The notes under the pieces were generated by a model. It made no database searches. It was not told where the DNA came from and was given only the letters and a program-made list of their open reading frames with translations. A stretch of DNA of 64,000 bases from Dyadobacter sp. Leaf189. GTDB taxonomy: Bacteria > Bacteroidota > Bacteroidia > Cytophagales > Spirosomataceae. Made by a program: the position numbers and the translations under genes. The stretch covers positions 124,001-188,000 of the forward strand of contig NZ_LMPS01000006.1 of NCBI RefSeq assembly GCF_001424405.1, read 5' to 3'. Positions 34,384-43,866 of this stretch are shown in pieces (the stretch's first letter is position 1; every line of letters begins with the position of its first letter).

Positions 34384-34704
34384 ATGGAAAAGAGGGGCAA
34401 GCAAACTGAGCAGAGTTCAGCGTTATTCACGCATCAACTAGTCACTTTGGCGGATCTGGAAAAATTTAAAGAGCAAATGCTATCTGAGATGAGAAAACTA
34501 CTTGCAGGCGGGGGCGCTCAGCTAGCCAAACAATGGCTCAAATCTCGGGAGGTCCGGAAGTTGCTCGATGTGTCGCCCGGGAAGCTCCACGCCATGCGTG
34601 CAAGTCGTCAGCTCAGCTTTATGCGGATCGGTGGCGTGATCTATTACGACCGGGCAGATATCGACAGAATGTTCGAAAGGTCTAAAACTATTGCAGTCAA
34701 ATGA
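34384..34704 (+). CDS. Excisionase-like helix-turn-helix protein
   Basis: 106 residues from the ATG at 34384. A predicted coiled region (L-A-D-L-E-K-F-K-E-Q-M-L-S-E-M-R-K) precedes an HTH_17/excisionase-type domain: W-L-K-S-R-E-V-R-K-L-L-D-V-S, R-Q-L-S-F-M-R-I-G-G-V-I-Y-Y and D-I-D-R-M-F. Such proteins are standard in Bacteroidota conjugative and mobilizable elements, where they direct excision or regulate transfer. The TGA overlaps the next ATG by four bases. Confidence 0.8.
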   Translation: MEKRGKQTEQSSALFTHQLVTLADLEKFKEQMLSEMRKLLAGGGAQLAKQWLKSREVRKLLDVSPGKLHAMRASRQLSFMRIGGVIYYDRADIDRMFERSKTIAVK

Positions 34705-34907
34705 ACTCAAAACTGCGTTCATCCGGCCTTGGTAATGAATGTCCCCCTGACGAAGACTTCGTCAGGGTCTATTTTTTGCAGCAGGGATCTACTATCATGG
34801 AAGCCGTCAAATTTTTCGATCACTATGAAGCGAAGAGGTGGTCCAACTCCGATGACCACGTCCTCAAAAATTGGAAAAGACTGGCCTGGACATGGATATT
34901 TTACTAA
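34701..34907 (+). CDS. Short protein with replication-protein-tail motif
   Basis: 68 residues, starting in an ATGA overlap with the HTH gene. The pattern E-A-V-K-F-F-D-H-Y-E-A-K-R-W and the final N-W-K-R-L-A-W-T-W-I are those found at the C-terminus of some phage and plasmid replication-type proteins; here they stand alone. A terminator-like hairpin, CCCTGACGAAG (34745-34755) and its complement (34757-34767) followed by TCTATTTTTTG, lies inside the coding frame. So either the protein is rarely made or the hairpin is a regulated attenuator. Confidence 0.5.
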   Translation: MNSKLRSSGLGNECPPDEDFVRVYFLQQGSTIMEAVKFFDHYEAKRWSNSDDHVLKNWKRLAWTWIFY

Positions 34908-34941
34908 TAGTGAACTGTGTTCGTTAAAGGTCAACTACTAG

Positions 34942-35436
34942 TCACTTTATGTTAGCGTATTCACTAGCTGTCACTTGCTGCAACCATTTGACCCTTCCAT
35001 TTGCGTGATTCGGAGTTATAGCCATCTGTACAAATCCAGTTTCCGGCGAAGCGCCGTGCCAATGCGGTGTGTTAGGTGGGCATTTGACAGCATCGCCCTT
35101 TCGCAGAATTTGAACTGGCTTACCCTTTTCCTGATAGTAGCCGATTCCATCAATCGCGATTATGCCTTGGCCACCTCCATGTGAATGCCAGTATGTCCTG
35201 GCTCCTGGCTCGAAGGTCACAGAAGAAACCGGGATGTTGAAAACACTATCCGCTGGGATTAACGGGTGAACCCAAGCTTTTCCAGTAAAGTTACTAGCTG
35301 AGGCCAGCTGCCCTTTTGGAAAGATCGACGTACGACTTCCTGGATCGGCGTTTTTTACCTGAGCGGTTACAAAAATGTGCGTGAGCGTCAGCAGGAATGC
35401 TAACTGCAAACGGATTAGTCCTTTTGATCGCTTCAT
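34942..35436 (-). CDS. Exported cupin-domain protein
   Basis: 164 residues with a signal peptide (L-A-F-L-L-T-L-T-H-I-F-V-T-A-Q). The single cupin domain shows motif 1, W-H-S-H-G-G-G-Q-G-I, and motif 2, C-P-P-N-T-P-H-W-H-G-A, giving the metal-binding His set. The protein resembles the cytoplasmic cupin at 50600 (F-E-P-G-A-R-T, K-H/P-H-W-H-G-A). Such cupins often stand beside CMD and flavodoxin genes. It follows the AraC gene by 18 bases on the same strand and is probably cotranscribed with it. Confidence 0.87.
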   Translation of the reverse strand: MKRSKGLIRLQLAFLLTLTHIFVTAQVKNADPGSRTSIFPKGQLASASNFTGKAWVHPLIPADSVFNIPVSSVTFEPGARTYWHSHGGGQGIIAIDGIGYYQEKGKPVQILRKGDAVKCPPNTPHWHGASPETGFVQMAITPNHANGRVKWLQQVTASEYANIK

Positions 35437-35454
35437 TACCTGTCGTTAGTTAAT

Positions 35455-36360
35455 TTAATTGAGGTTATTCAAAATCCTGTATTCATTGGGGGTTTGCCCG
35501 ATCCGCTGTTTGAACAGGCGGCTAAAATGCTGGGGATATTTAAATCCCAATTCGAAGGCGATCTCGTTAACGGTTTTGTCGCTACTAAATATCCTTTCCT
35601 TGGCGGCTTCAATCACCTTCATTTGAATGTATTCCTGGGCAGTCTGGCCGGTTTCTTTCTTAACCAGGTCACCAAAGTATTTTGCTGATAAGTTGAGCTC
35701 TTCGGCACAATATGAAACAGACGGCAGGCCAATGGTCTGGGGTTTGTCTGAGCTGAAATAGCTGCTCAGAAGGGTCTCAAATTTTGCCAGGATTCCCCTG
35801 TGTATGGTATCGCGGGTAATAAATTGCCTGTCGTAAAAGCGTGTGCAATAATCCAGGAACAATTCAAGGTTAGCGGCAATGAGTTTTCTGCTGTGCTTGT
35901 CAATGGCGTGTTCGAGCTCATACTTGATCTTGCCAAAACAATCCATCACAATCTGCCTTTCACGCTGGGACAAATGCAGGGCTTCATTGACCTGGTAACC
36001 AAAAAACGAAAATTCCTGCATCTTCCCGTTCAGTGAAGTTCCCAAAAGCAGATCAGGATGAAATACGAGCGCGTGGCCTTTGGGTTGATAAAGCTCCCCG
36101 TCATTTTCGACAGTGAAAACCTGTCCAGGAGACATGAAGACAAGCGTGCCCTCCTGATAATCATAATATTCTTTCCCGTAACGAAGATCGCCGCAGACGA
36201 CATCTTTTAAGAAAATCCCGTAGCAGCCCATGTATTGGCTGGTCTTCTTTCTGGGACTGGCGGTTGACAAATCAATCACAGTAACCAGCGGGTGCAATGT
36301 TTCCTGTTGGTTAAATGCATTGTATTGATTTACAGTTTCGAAACGAATGATGTCTTCCAT
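35455..36360 (-). CDS. AraC family regulator of the island cargo
   Basis: 301 residues: N-terminal cupin-like sensing domain (F-M-S-P-G-Q-V-F-T-V-E-N-D) and C-terminal double HTH with F-E-L-G-F-K-Y-P-Q-H-F-S-R-L-F-K-Q-R-I-G. It is divergent from the carboxylesterase gene, with a 21-bp-spaced direct repeat in the gap. The same repeat precedes the aldo/keto reductase at 38280 and the molybdenum hydroxylase at 48296. I infer that this protein controls the whole cargo. A paralogue lies in the chromosome at 4582. Confidence 0.9.
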   Translation of the reverse strand: MEDIIRFETVNQYNAFNQQETLHPLVTVIDLSTASPRKKTSQYMGCYGIFLKDVVCGDLRYGKEYYDYQEGTLVFMSPGQVFTVENDGELYQPKGHALVFHPDLLLGTSLNGKMQEFSFFGYQVNEALHLSQRERQIVMDCFGKIKYELEHAIDKHSRKLIAANLELFLDYCTRFYDRQFITRDTIHRGILAKFETLLSSYFSSDKPQTIGLPSVSYCAEELNLSAKYFGDLVKKETGQTAQEYIQMKVIEAAKERIFSSDKTVNEIAFELGFKYPQHFSRLFKQRIGQTPNEYRILNNLN

Positions 36361-36427
36361 AGTCTGAGAATTTTATATGCCCAAAGTTACCCAATTCATT
36401 ACCCTGTTGAAAACCTGGAAAGTCAAA

Positions 36428-36466
36428 TCAGGAATATTGGTAGACAAATCGGGAATCTGTATACCA
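36428..36466 (+). promoter_or_regulatory. Cargo operator copy A (carboxylesterase)
   Basis: Half-sites TCAGGAATATTGGTAGA (from 36428) and TCGGGAATCTGTATACC (from 36449) begin 21 bp apart. The layout matches copies B (38191) and C (48201). It lies about 60 bases before the carboxylesterase ATG, in the gap shared with the divergent AraC gene. Confidence 0.7.
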
Positions 36467-36526
36467 TTTGCTCTCAAAGCAAAGCCGAAATTTACAATCC
36501 AATTAAACTGCGGAAATATCCAAAAA

Positions 36527-38137
36527 ATGAGAAACATACTTACAGGTTTAACTTTCATTTTAAGTTTTGGTTTGCAGGCCCAGCCAACATCAACCAATAC
36601 AGGTGCCAGCGCAAGTCCTACGGTCCAGACAAGTGCTGGAACTTTACGGGGCCTCACAGAAGCAGACGCTGATGTCTTTAAAGGAATCCCCTATGCGGCA
36701 GCACCCATTGGAGAATTCCGGTGGCGGCCCCCGCAGCCATTTCCTGCATGGCAGGGCGTAAAGGAGGCAACCAAATTTTGCGCAGACTGTGCCCAGGCGG
36801 GCTGGCCACGCCAGGCGGGTAAGATCCGGGAAAACACATCGGAGGATTGTCTGTTTCTAAATATATGGAAGCCTAGTGCAGCCAAGCCGGGAGCCAAACT
36901 ACCTGTCATGGTATGGATTTACGGAGGCGGGTTTGTGGGCGGTGGGAGTTCCTATCCTGAAACTTTCGGCACTCAGTTTGCCAAACAAGGCGTCATTCTG
37001 GTGAATTTCAATTACCGCCTGGGGCGGCTCGGGCATTTTGCGTTCCCTGCATTAGGCGCTGAGCATCCCAACGAGCCAAAAGGGACCTATGCCTATATGG
37101 ATCAGATCGCTGCCCTTAAATGGGTGCAGCAGAATATTGCCGCATTTGGTGGTGATCCAAAGAATGTGACGATTTTTGGCGAGTCTGCGGGCGGTGTTTC
37201 AGTGCATTCCCTGCTGACGATCCCATCTGCGAAAGGTCTTTTTCACAAGGCAATTATCGAGTCGGGAGGCGGCCGCGACGGTGTTTTATCAAGCAGGCCG
37301 ATCAGTAAAGAAAATGCCGACAAATATTATCCTGTGTCAGCCGAGACAATAGGTGTAAACTTCGCTGTTAAACATGGTATCCAAGGTAAGGATGCAGCAG
37401 CCTTGGCCAAACTCCGCTCACTTTCTGTGGAAGATATCATCGATAATGGACAAGAAAGCAATGGCCAGGGCGGGGCGCTGATTTACGCCGGGCCAATCCT
37501 GGACGGCAAATTGATTGTAGAGACTTTCGAGCAGGCATATAAGGCAGGCAGGCAGATCCGTGTTCCAATCATCATTGGTTCGAATAGTGCAGAAGTGCCA
37601 GCTGGCTTTGTGAATGCAAGGTCAAAGGACGAATTGCTGGCGCAGTTTGAACCTGTACGTAAGGAAATGACTGCTGCCTATGATCCGGATGGTAAAACAG
37701 ACTTCGCCCAAATGCTTTCGATGGTCAACACTGATAAGGTTTGGGCAGAGCCAGCCCGGTTTACAGCCAATGCGGTCACAGCCAAAGGTGACAAAGCCTA
37801 CGTTTATCTTTTCTCCTACGTGGCAACTGCCATGCAGCAGCGGATGCGTTTTGGCGCAGGACATGCTTCCGAAATCGCTTATGTTTTTGACAATCTGATC
37901 GAGCGCAACGGAGCTACAATTGCACCAACAGACAAACAGGTTGCTACGATGATGAATACATATTGGGCCAATTTTGCCAAGACATCAGACCCGAATGGTA
38001 AGGGCTTACCAAAGTGGCCGGTTTATGATCCGGGGAAAAACGAAATCATTGAGTTCCGCTCTGACGGCTCGGCTATGGGCGGGCCCGACCCTAAAAAAGC
38101 ACGGCTGGATGTGATGCAGAAGGCTGCGGAGAAATAG
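36527..38137 (+). CDS. Exported type B carboxylesterase/lipase family protein
   Basis: 536 residues from the ATG at 36527, where a signal peptide (I-L-T-G-L-T-F-I-L-S-F-G-L-Q-A-Q) begins; frame continuing further upstream runs through the operator and is not coding. Type B features are E-D-C-L-F-L-N-I-W, the oxyanion strand Y-G-G-G-F, the nucleophile F-G-E-S220-A-G-G and a late G-A-G-H-A-S-E with the His. It hydrolyses carboxylic esters in the periplasm or outside. It opens the rightward cargo and is the nearest likely target of the divergent AraC regulator. Confidence 0.9.
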   Translation: MRNILTGLTFILSFGLQAQPTSTNTGASASPTVQTSAGTLRGLTEADADVFKGIPYAAAPIGEFRWRPPQPFPAWQGVKEATKFCADCAQAGWPRQAGKIRENTSEDCLFLNIWKPSAAKPGAKLPVMVWIYGGGFVGGGSSYPETFGTQFAKQGVILVNFNYRLGRLGHFAFPALGAEHPNEPKGTYAYMDQIAALKWVQQNIAAFGGDPKNVTIFGESAGGVSVHSLLTIPSAKGLFHKAIIESGGGRDGVLSSRPISKENADKYYPVSAETIGVNFAVKHGIQGKDAAALAKLRSLSVEDIIDNGQESNGQGGALIYAGPILDGKLIVETFEQAYKAGRQIRVPIIIGSNSAEVPAGFVNARSKDELLAQFEPVRKEMTAAYDPDGKTDFAQMLSMVNTDKVWAEPARFTANAVTAKGDKAYVYLFSYVATAMQQRMRFGAGHASEIAYVFDNLIERNGATIAPTDKQVATMMNTYWANFAKTSDPNGKGLPKWPVYDPGKNEIIEFRSDGSAMGGPDPKKARLDVMQKAAEK

Positions 38138-38168
38138 ACTAAGAGCGGTTCTGGCATAGCTTTCCTGA

Positions 38169-39134
<966 letters not shown>

Positions 39135-39186
39135 CCTATAAGAGGCCGAGAAATTAATATTTAACCTCTAAATCAACTTATTACTC

Positions 39187-39678
39187 ATGCAATTGCATTC
39201 TCAATCATTTTTCAAATCTATTTTGGCAGCTACGTTTCTGGGGCTATGCTCCGTGTTGGCAGGTACTCAATCATCACTGGCACAAGGCGCAGCTGGCCAG
39301 GAGCAGCATATCATTGATCTTTCAAAAAAGAAGTGGCAATGGATGGCTGATAAGAACGTGGACGAGCTGGCCAAACTCTTTGATGACAAAGCAAAATTTG
39401 TCCATATGAGCGGTACCTGGAAAAAAGACGAAGAGCTCGAAATCATCAAGACCGGAAGCATCTGGTATAAAAAAGCAGACGTCAAAGATGTTGCTGTCGA
39501 GATTGTGGGTAACACGGCAATCATTTGGAGCCGGATTATGCTTTCAGCGATGGTAAGGGGCAATGAAGCAAATACAGAGTTTACTGTTACAGAGGTTTAT
39601 ACAAAACAGGCCAGTGACTGGAAACTGTTGGCGCTTACATTCAGCAGCGTGCGCGATACGCATGTCATTAAACATTAA
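39187..39678 (+). CDS. Exported NTF2-like (DUF4440) protein 1
   Basis: 163 residues with a signal peptide (S-I-L-A-A-T-F-L-G-L-C-S-V-L-A-G, cleavage near S-L-A-Q-G). The mature domain starts I-I-D-L-S-K-K-K-W-Q-W-M-A-D-K-N, then F-V-H-M-S-G-T-W, and ends with T-E-V-Y-T-K-Q-A-S-D-W-K-L-L-A-L. The next gene encodes a close paralogue, so this is a tandem duplication. NTF2-like proteins are small pockets that may bind or isomerise substrates; no catalytic residue can be named. Confidence 0.85.
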   Translation: MQLHSQSFFKSILAATFLGLCSVLAGTQSSLAQGAAGQEQHIIDLSKKKWQWMADKNVDELAKLFDDKAKFVHMSGTWKKDEELEIIKTGSIWYKKADVKDVAVEIVGNTAIIWSRIMLSAMVRGNEANTEFTVTEVYTKQASDWKLLALTFSSVRDTHVIKH

Positions 39679-39690
39679 ACCGGGGATATA

Positions 39691-40161
39691 ATGAAATTGA
39701 ACGTAAATAAAACAACCACCAGAATCACTACCTGCCTGATGCTTGCAGCAGGCTTGATGCTAGGATCTCAGGCAGCTTTCGCGCAAGTTGAAAATAGCGC
39801 CGAGCAGAAAATCATTGCACTTTCTAAAACGAAATGGCAGTGGATGGCAGACAAGAATGCAGACTCACTGGCTGCGCTCTTTGATGAAAAGGCCGTCTTT
39901 GTTCACATGGGCGGATCCTGGGGAAAACAGCAGGAAGTCAATATCATCAAGTCCGGGGGCATTCATTACAAAAAGGCAGATATCCATAAGGTATCTGTAA
40001 ACATCATTGGGTCAACGGCTATTCTTTTAAACAGGATTACACTGTTAGCGGTCGTTGGCGGCAGGGAGGTTACCAACGAGTTTGAAGTAACGGAAGTGTA
40101 TGTGCAGCAAAAAGAAGGTTGGAAACTAGGCTCGCTCTCATTTACCAAGGTGGGAGGATAA
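39691..40161 (+). CDS. Exported NTF2-like (DUF4440) protein 2
   Basis: 156 residues with signal peptide (C-L-M-L-A-A-G-L-M-L-G-S-Q-A-A-F-A-Q). The mature part is a clear paralogue of the preceding gene: I-I-A-L-S-K-T-K-W-Q-W-M-A-D-K-N, F-V-H-M-G-G-S-W, F-E-V-T-E-V-Y-V-Q-Q-K-E-G-W-K-L. The two are 12 bases apart. Both are probably periplasmic and could form a heterodimer. Confidence 0.85.
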   Translation: MKLNVNKTTTRITTCLMLAAGLMLGSQAAFAQVENSAEQKIIALSKTKWQWMADKNADSLAALFDEKAVFVHMGGSWGKQQEVNIIKSGGIHYKKADIHKVSVNIIGSTAILLNRITLLAVVGGREVTNEFEVTEVYVQQKEGWKLGSLSFTKVGG

Positions 40162-40178
40162 TAAACAGATCAGAAAAC

Positions 40179-40829
40179 ATGAAACTAACCGCTCCATTAT
40201 CACACCTGCTGCTGGCTTTTTTGTTTTTGGTTTCGGCTTGCTCTTCTACTCAAACTGAGCGGATCGATGCTGAAACAAGCACTGATGCTGAAACGGACAC
40301 TGATGTGGCAGCTGGCAAGATCCTGATCGTCTATTTATCCCGCACGAAGAATACCAAGGCAGTTGCGGAAATGATCCAGAAGAACGTAGGTGGAAAACTG
40401 GTAGCGATTGAGCTGGAAAAGCCGTACCCTGAAAACTATCAGGCAACTGTCGCGCAGGTAGCCAGTGAAAACCAGTCAGGATATCTGCCGCCTTTGAAAA
40501 CTAAAATTGACAGCATCGGCCAGTACGATGTGGTCTTTGTTGGCTTCCCGACCTGGGGGATGCAGCTGCCACCGCCAATGAAAAGCTTTTTGAAACAATA
40601 CGATTTGAGCGGTAAGACCATCATTCCATTCAATACGAACGGTGGCTACGGCATTGGCAGCACGTTCGAAACAGTCAGGCAGCTATGCCCGAACAGTAAA
40701 ATATCGGAAGGGTATTCGACCCGTGGCGGCCTTGAAAGAGACGGGCAGCTGCTAATGATTAAAGATGATAAGGCGCGTCAGACAGAGGATGAGATCAAGC
40801 AATGGCTGGGAAGCTTAAAAATGATTTAA
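40179..40829 (+). CDS. Flavodoxin-like lipoprotein
   Basis: 216 residues from the ATG at 40179. A lipoprotein signal with lipobox V-S-A-C leads into a flavodoxin domain: K-I-L-I-V-Y-L-S-R-T-K-N-T-K-A-V-A with the phosphate loop, then F-V-G-F-P-T-W-G-M-Q-L-P-P and P-F-N-T-N-G-G-Y-G. FMN-binding proteins of this type carry electrons or reduce quinones. Membrane attachment outside the cytoplasm is unusual for a flavodoxin but recurrent in this gene neighbourhood. Confidence 0.88.
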   Translation: MKLTAPLSHLLLAFLFLVSACSSTQTERIDAETSTDAETDTDVAAGKILIVYLSRTKNTKAVAEMIQKNVGGKLVAIELEKPYPENYQATVAQVASENQSGYLPPLKTKIDSIGQYDVVFVGFPTWGMQLPPPMKSFLKQYDLSGKTIIPFNTNGGYGIGSTFETVRQLCPNSKISEGYSTRGGLERDGQLLMIKDDKARQTEDEIKQWLGSLKMI

Positions 40830-40873
40830 TGCGAACAATTTGATTCAAGCGTCGCAGATTAAATGCAATAGAT

Positions 40874-41941
40874 ATGAGAAATAACGCAATGCTGAGCCTT
40901 GTATGTGTGGTATGCTCCATAGTAAGCTTGCAAGGCCAGGCACAGAAAACTAAAAGTACGAAACCTTTAATCATCCAGGAGCAGGGCGCTTTTTCGGCTG
41001 GTGGCAGCGTAACCAAAAGTGAAGGCACATTCGATGCGCTCAAACCCTGGAATGTAGCGCAGGGCGGACAAACCCGCCACGGGGACCATGCCGACGTGTT
41101 TTACCAGATCCCGCCAAAGGCAAAGCGACTTTCTATGGTTTTTCTGCATGGCTACGGGCAATCGCGCCGCAGCTGGCAAACCACTGCCGATGGAAGGGAA
41201 GGCTTTGCCAATATCTTTCTAAGAAAAGGCTACGGTGTTTATCTGGTAGACCAACCCGGGCGTGGCCACGCAGGGCAAACATCAAAGCCCGGACAGATCA
41301 CGGCCACACCAGATGACCAGACCTGGTTCACTCAGTTCCGGATCGGCTTGTATCCCAAATTTAATGAGGGTGTCCAGTTTCCCAAAGACAGCGTATCGCT
41401 CAATAATTTTTTCAGGATGATGACGCCCAACACGGGCAGTGTCGATGAAGCAACGATCGTGAATGCCATGTCGGCGGTGATGGATAAATCTGGCGACGGG
41501 ATCTTGTTTACCCATTCGGCCGGTGGTTCGCCTGGATGGAAGACGGCTATTAAAAACCAGCATGTTAAAGCCGTTGTGGCCTATGAGCCGGGCGGGTTTA
41601 CTTTTCCCGAAGGCCAGGAACCCGAAGGCAACCGTGGCGGTAAAGGAGTGCCGCTTGATGAGTTCAAGAAACTGACCAGGATACCCATCGTGGTTTATTT
41701 TGGTGATTTCATCCCGAAAGATGAAACGAAAGCAGCTTCACTTAATTTTTGGAGAAATGTCTTGGCTACGGCGCGCCAGTGGGCAAAAGTGGTAAACAGC
41801 CACGGGGGTGATGCTACTATTGTCCATTTGCCAGAGATAGGTATTAAAGGCAATACCCATTTTCTGATGTCGGATTTAAACAGTGAGCAAGTTGCAGGCG
41901 TGTTGGAGAAATGGTTAAAAGAAAAAGGGCTGGACAAGTAA
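40874..41941 (+). CDS. Exported alpha/beta hydrolase
   Basis: 355 residues with an N-terminal signal peptide (L-S-L-V-C-V-V-C-S-I-V-S-L-Q-G-Q-A-Q). Core motifs: V-F-L-H-G-Y-G-Q-S-R-R-S-W for the oxyanion hole, F-T-H-S215-A-G-G for the nucleophile elbow, and K-G-N-T-H-F for the catalytic His. It resembles esterase-like hydrolases found next to CMD and cupin genes. The substrate is unknown. Eleven bases separate it from the CMD gene. Confidence 0.88.
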   Translation: MRNNAMLSLVCVVCSIVSLQGQAQKTKSTKPLIIQEQGAFSAGGSVTKSEGTFDALKPWNVAQGGQTRHGDHADVFYQIPPKAKRLSMVFLHGYGQSRRSWQTTADGREGFANIFLRKGYGVYLVDQPGRGHAGQTSKPGQITATPDDQTWFTQFRIGLYPKFNEGVQFPKDSVSLNNFFRMMTPNTGSVDEATIVNAMSAVMDKSGDGILFTHSAGGSPGWKTAIKNQHVKAVVAYEPGGFTFPEGQEPEGNRGGKGVPLDEFKKLTRIPIVVYFGDFIPKDETKAASLNFWRNVLATARQWAKVVNSHGGDATIVHLPEIGIKGNTHFLMSDLNSEQVAGVLEKWLKEKGLDK

Positions 41942-41951
41942 TCATCAGACT

Positions 41952-42716
41952 ATGGATCTAAGCAAAATCAAATTGAGAACGAGCAGGTTAAAACCAGCTG
42001 CCTTTATAGAGGTGTTAGCGGTGGTTTTAATGACTGTTAACACTATAAAGGCACAGAACGTGGCCAGCTCAAAAGAAGGATTAGCCCCCAAAGAGAAGAG
42101 TATCATTATTATTTCTTCCCTGACAGCACAAGGTGAGATCCCAGAGCTAAAGAAAGAGCTTGGCGGGGGCCTTGATGCAGGTTTGAGTGTCAATGAGATT
42201 AAGGAAGTCCTGGTGCACACCTACGCATATTGTGGTTTTCCACGGAGCATCCGCGGCCTGCAAACATTCATGCAGGTCATTGAAGAAAGGAAAGCCAGGG
42301 GCATCAATGATAATATGGGAAAAGAAGCTTCGCCTGCTGCTGCTAATAGCAACAAATATGAGCGCGGCAAAAAAATATTAGGAGAGCTGACGGGCATGCC
42401 ACAGCCCGAGCAGCCTTCGGGCTATGGCGCATTTGCACCGGCCATAGATACATTCTTAAAGGAACATTTGTTTGCAGACATCTTTGAAAGAGATGTGCTG
42501 AGCTACGGCCAAAGGGAACTGGTGACCATTTCGGTAATCAGCGCCATTGGCCAGGCTGAGCCAATGCTGAAAAGCCATTTGAACATTTCATTACGTACAG
42601 GTTGGTCACCTGCCCAGTTAAAAGAGTTTGTCACGGTCATTGCCCCAACAATTGGCAAGCAGAAAACCACAGCGGCAAATACAGTTTTAAACGAAGTATT
42701 AAGCAGTAATAAATAG
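41952..42716 (+). CDS. Carboxymuconolactone decarboxylase (CMD) family protein
   Basis: 254 residues with an N-terminal hydrophobic segment (F-I-E-V-L-A-V-V-L-M-T-V) that may be a signal or anchor. It contains two CMD-type domains: the first (about 45-125) has E-V-L-V-H-T-Y-A-Y-C-G-F-P-R-S, and the second (about 150-250) has L-S-Y-G-Q-R-E-L-V-T-I-S and further helices. CMD proteins act as decarboxylases or AhpD-like peroxidase partners; only one Cys is present here, not the C-x-x-C of AhpD, so a thiol-disulfide role is unlikely. Confidence 0.87.
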   Translation: MDLSKIKLRTSRLKPAAFIEVLAVVLMTVNTIKAQNVASSKEGLAPKEKSIIIISSLTAQGEIPELKKELGGGLDAGLSVNEIKEVLVHTYAYCGFPRSIRGLQTFMQVIEERKARGINDNMGKEASPAAANSNKYERGKKILGELTGMPQPEQPSGYGAFAPAIDTFLKEHLFADIFERDVLSYGQRELVTISVISAIGQAEPMLKSHLNISLRTGWSPAQLKEFVTVIAPTIGKQKTTAANTVLNEVLSSNK

Positions 42717-42717
42717 A

Positions 42718-43773
42718 ATGAAAAATATAGCAATCGCAACAATGAGCCTGTTAGTATCGATCTCATAAGTGCAGGTAGCAAACGCTCAGGCTACAACAGC
42801 CAAAAACCCGTTTACGCTGGTTTATGATGGTGCTATTTCAACAAATATGGCAGGTAAAGTCAACATTCACCCCGTAACCTATCAGTTGAATGGGATTGAT
42901 ATTGCCGCCAACGTATATACGCCATCGAATTACGACCCTGCAAAAAAATATCCAGCATTAGTAATTGCCCATCCCAATGGCGGTATAAAAGAACAGACAG
43001 CCGGGCTGTATGCGCAGCGCCTTGCCGAAGCAGGATACATTACCATTGCTGCGGACGCAGCCTACCAGGGAGCTAGTGGCGGCAAGCCCCGTCACACCGA
43101 TAAACCTGCCTTTCGGACAGAAGATATTCGTGGGATGGCCGACTTCATCACCCGCTATAAAGGAGTGGATGTGAACCGTGTTGGCGCTTTGGGAATTTGC
43201 GGCGGTGGGGGATATACGTTAAAAGCTGCCCAGTCTGACAAAAGACTAAAAGCAGTTGCAACCCTGAGCATGTTTAACTCGGGCGAAGTCCGGCGCAACG
43301 GCTTTCAGAATTCGGCCCTGGAAACCATTCCGCAGCGTTTAAAGCAGGCTTCCGATGCCCGCGCGCAGCAGGCCGCAGATGGCAAAATTATTTACGCCGG
43401 AGTGGCAAGCATCACTGATGAAGAAATCGCAAAGGTTTCCACAGACCTGTACCGCGAAGGGTACATTTACTATTACAGAACGCATGCGCATCCCAACTCC
43501 ACTTTCCTGTACCCAATGAGCAATTTGCTAGACTTGATGACCTGGGATGCTAGTGAGAATATGGATTTGATCGATCAGCCCTTACTAATGATGGCTGGAA
43601 GCAAATCAGACACAAAATACATGACTGATGAAGCATTCCCCAAAGCTACTAATTCAAAAAGCAAGGAGCTGTTTGTTATCGATGGGGCAACACACATCCA
43701 GACCTATTGGAAGCCAGAGTATGTAGATCAGGCTGTTGACAAGCTCGCTGAGTTCTATACAAAGTTTCTGTAA
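42718..43773 (+). pseudogene. Dienelactone-hydrolase-like gene interrupted in the signal peptide
   Basis: The ATG at 42718 starts a typical signal peptide (M-K-N-I-A-I-A-T-M-S-L-L-V-S-I-S), but an in-frame TAA at 42766-42768 follows, and the frame then continues V-Q-V-A-N-A-Q-A into an intact 330-residue hydrolase. The downstream part has the dienelactone-hydrolase elbow G-I-C-G-G-G-G with Cys as nucleophile and a late D-G-A-T-H-I. A restart at the GTG at 42769 would give a protein without an export signal. It may be a true nonsense mutation or a sequencing error. Confidence 0.7.
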
Positions 43774-43866
43774 GTCAAATACTTGGATTGTAGTTGTTAC
43801 CAGCTGTAACTGCTTTTTTTTCTAAAAATATAAGCCTAATCTCACCATCAATTAAACCTTTTCACC

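Noticed and set aside
36377-36526. N-terminal extension of the carboxylesterase
   Set aside because: The frame runs through the AraC-type operator and a clean signal peptide starts at the ATG at 36527.
42766-42768. Programmed stop-codon read-through
   Set aside because: TAA is the tightest stop and nothing around it resembles a known read-through context; mutation or sequencing error is simpler.
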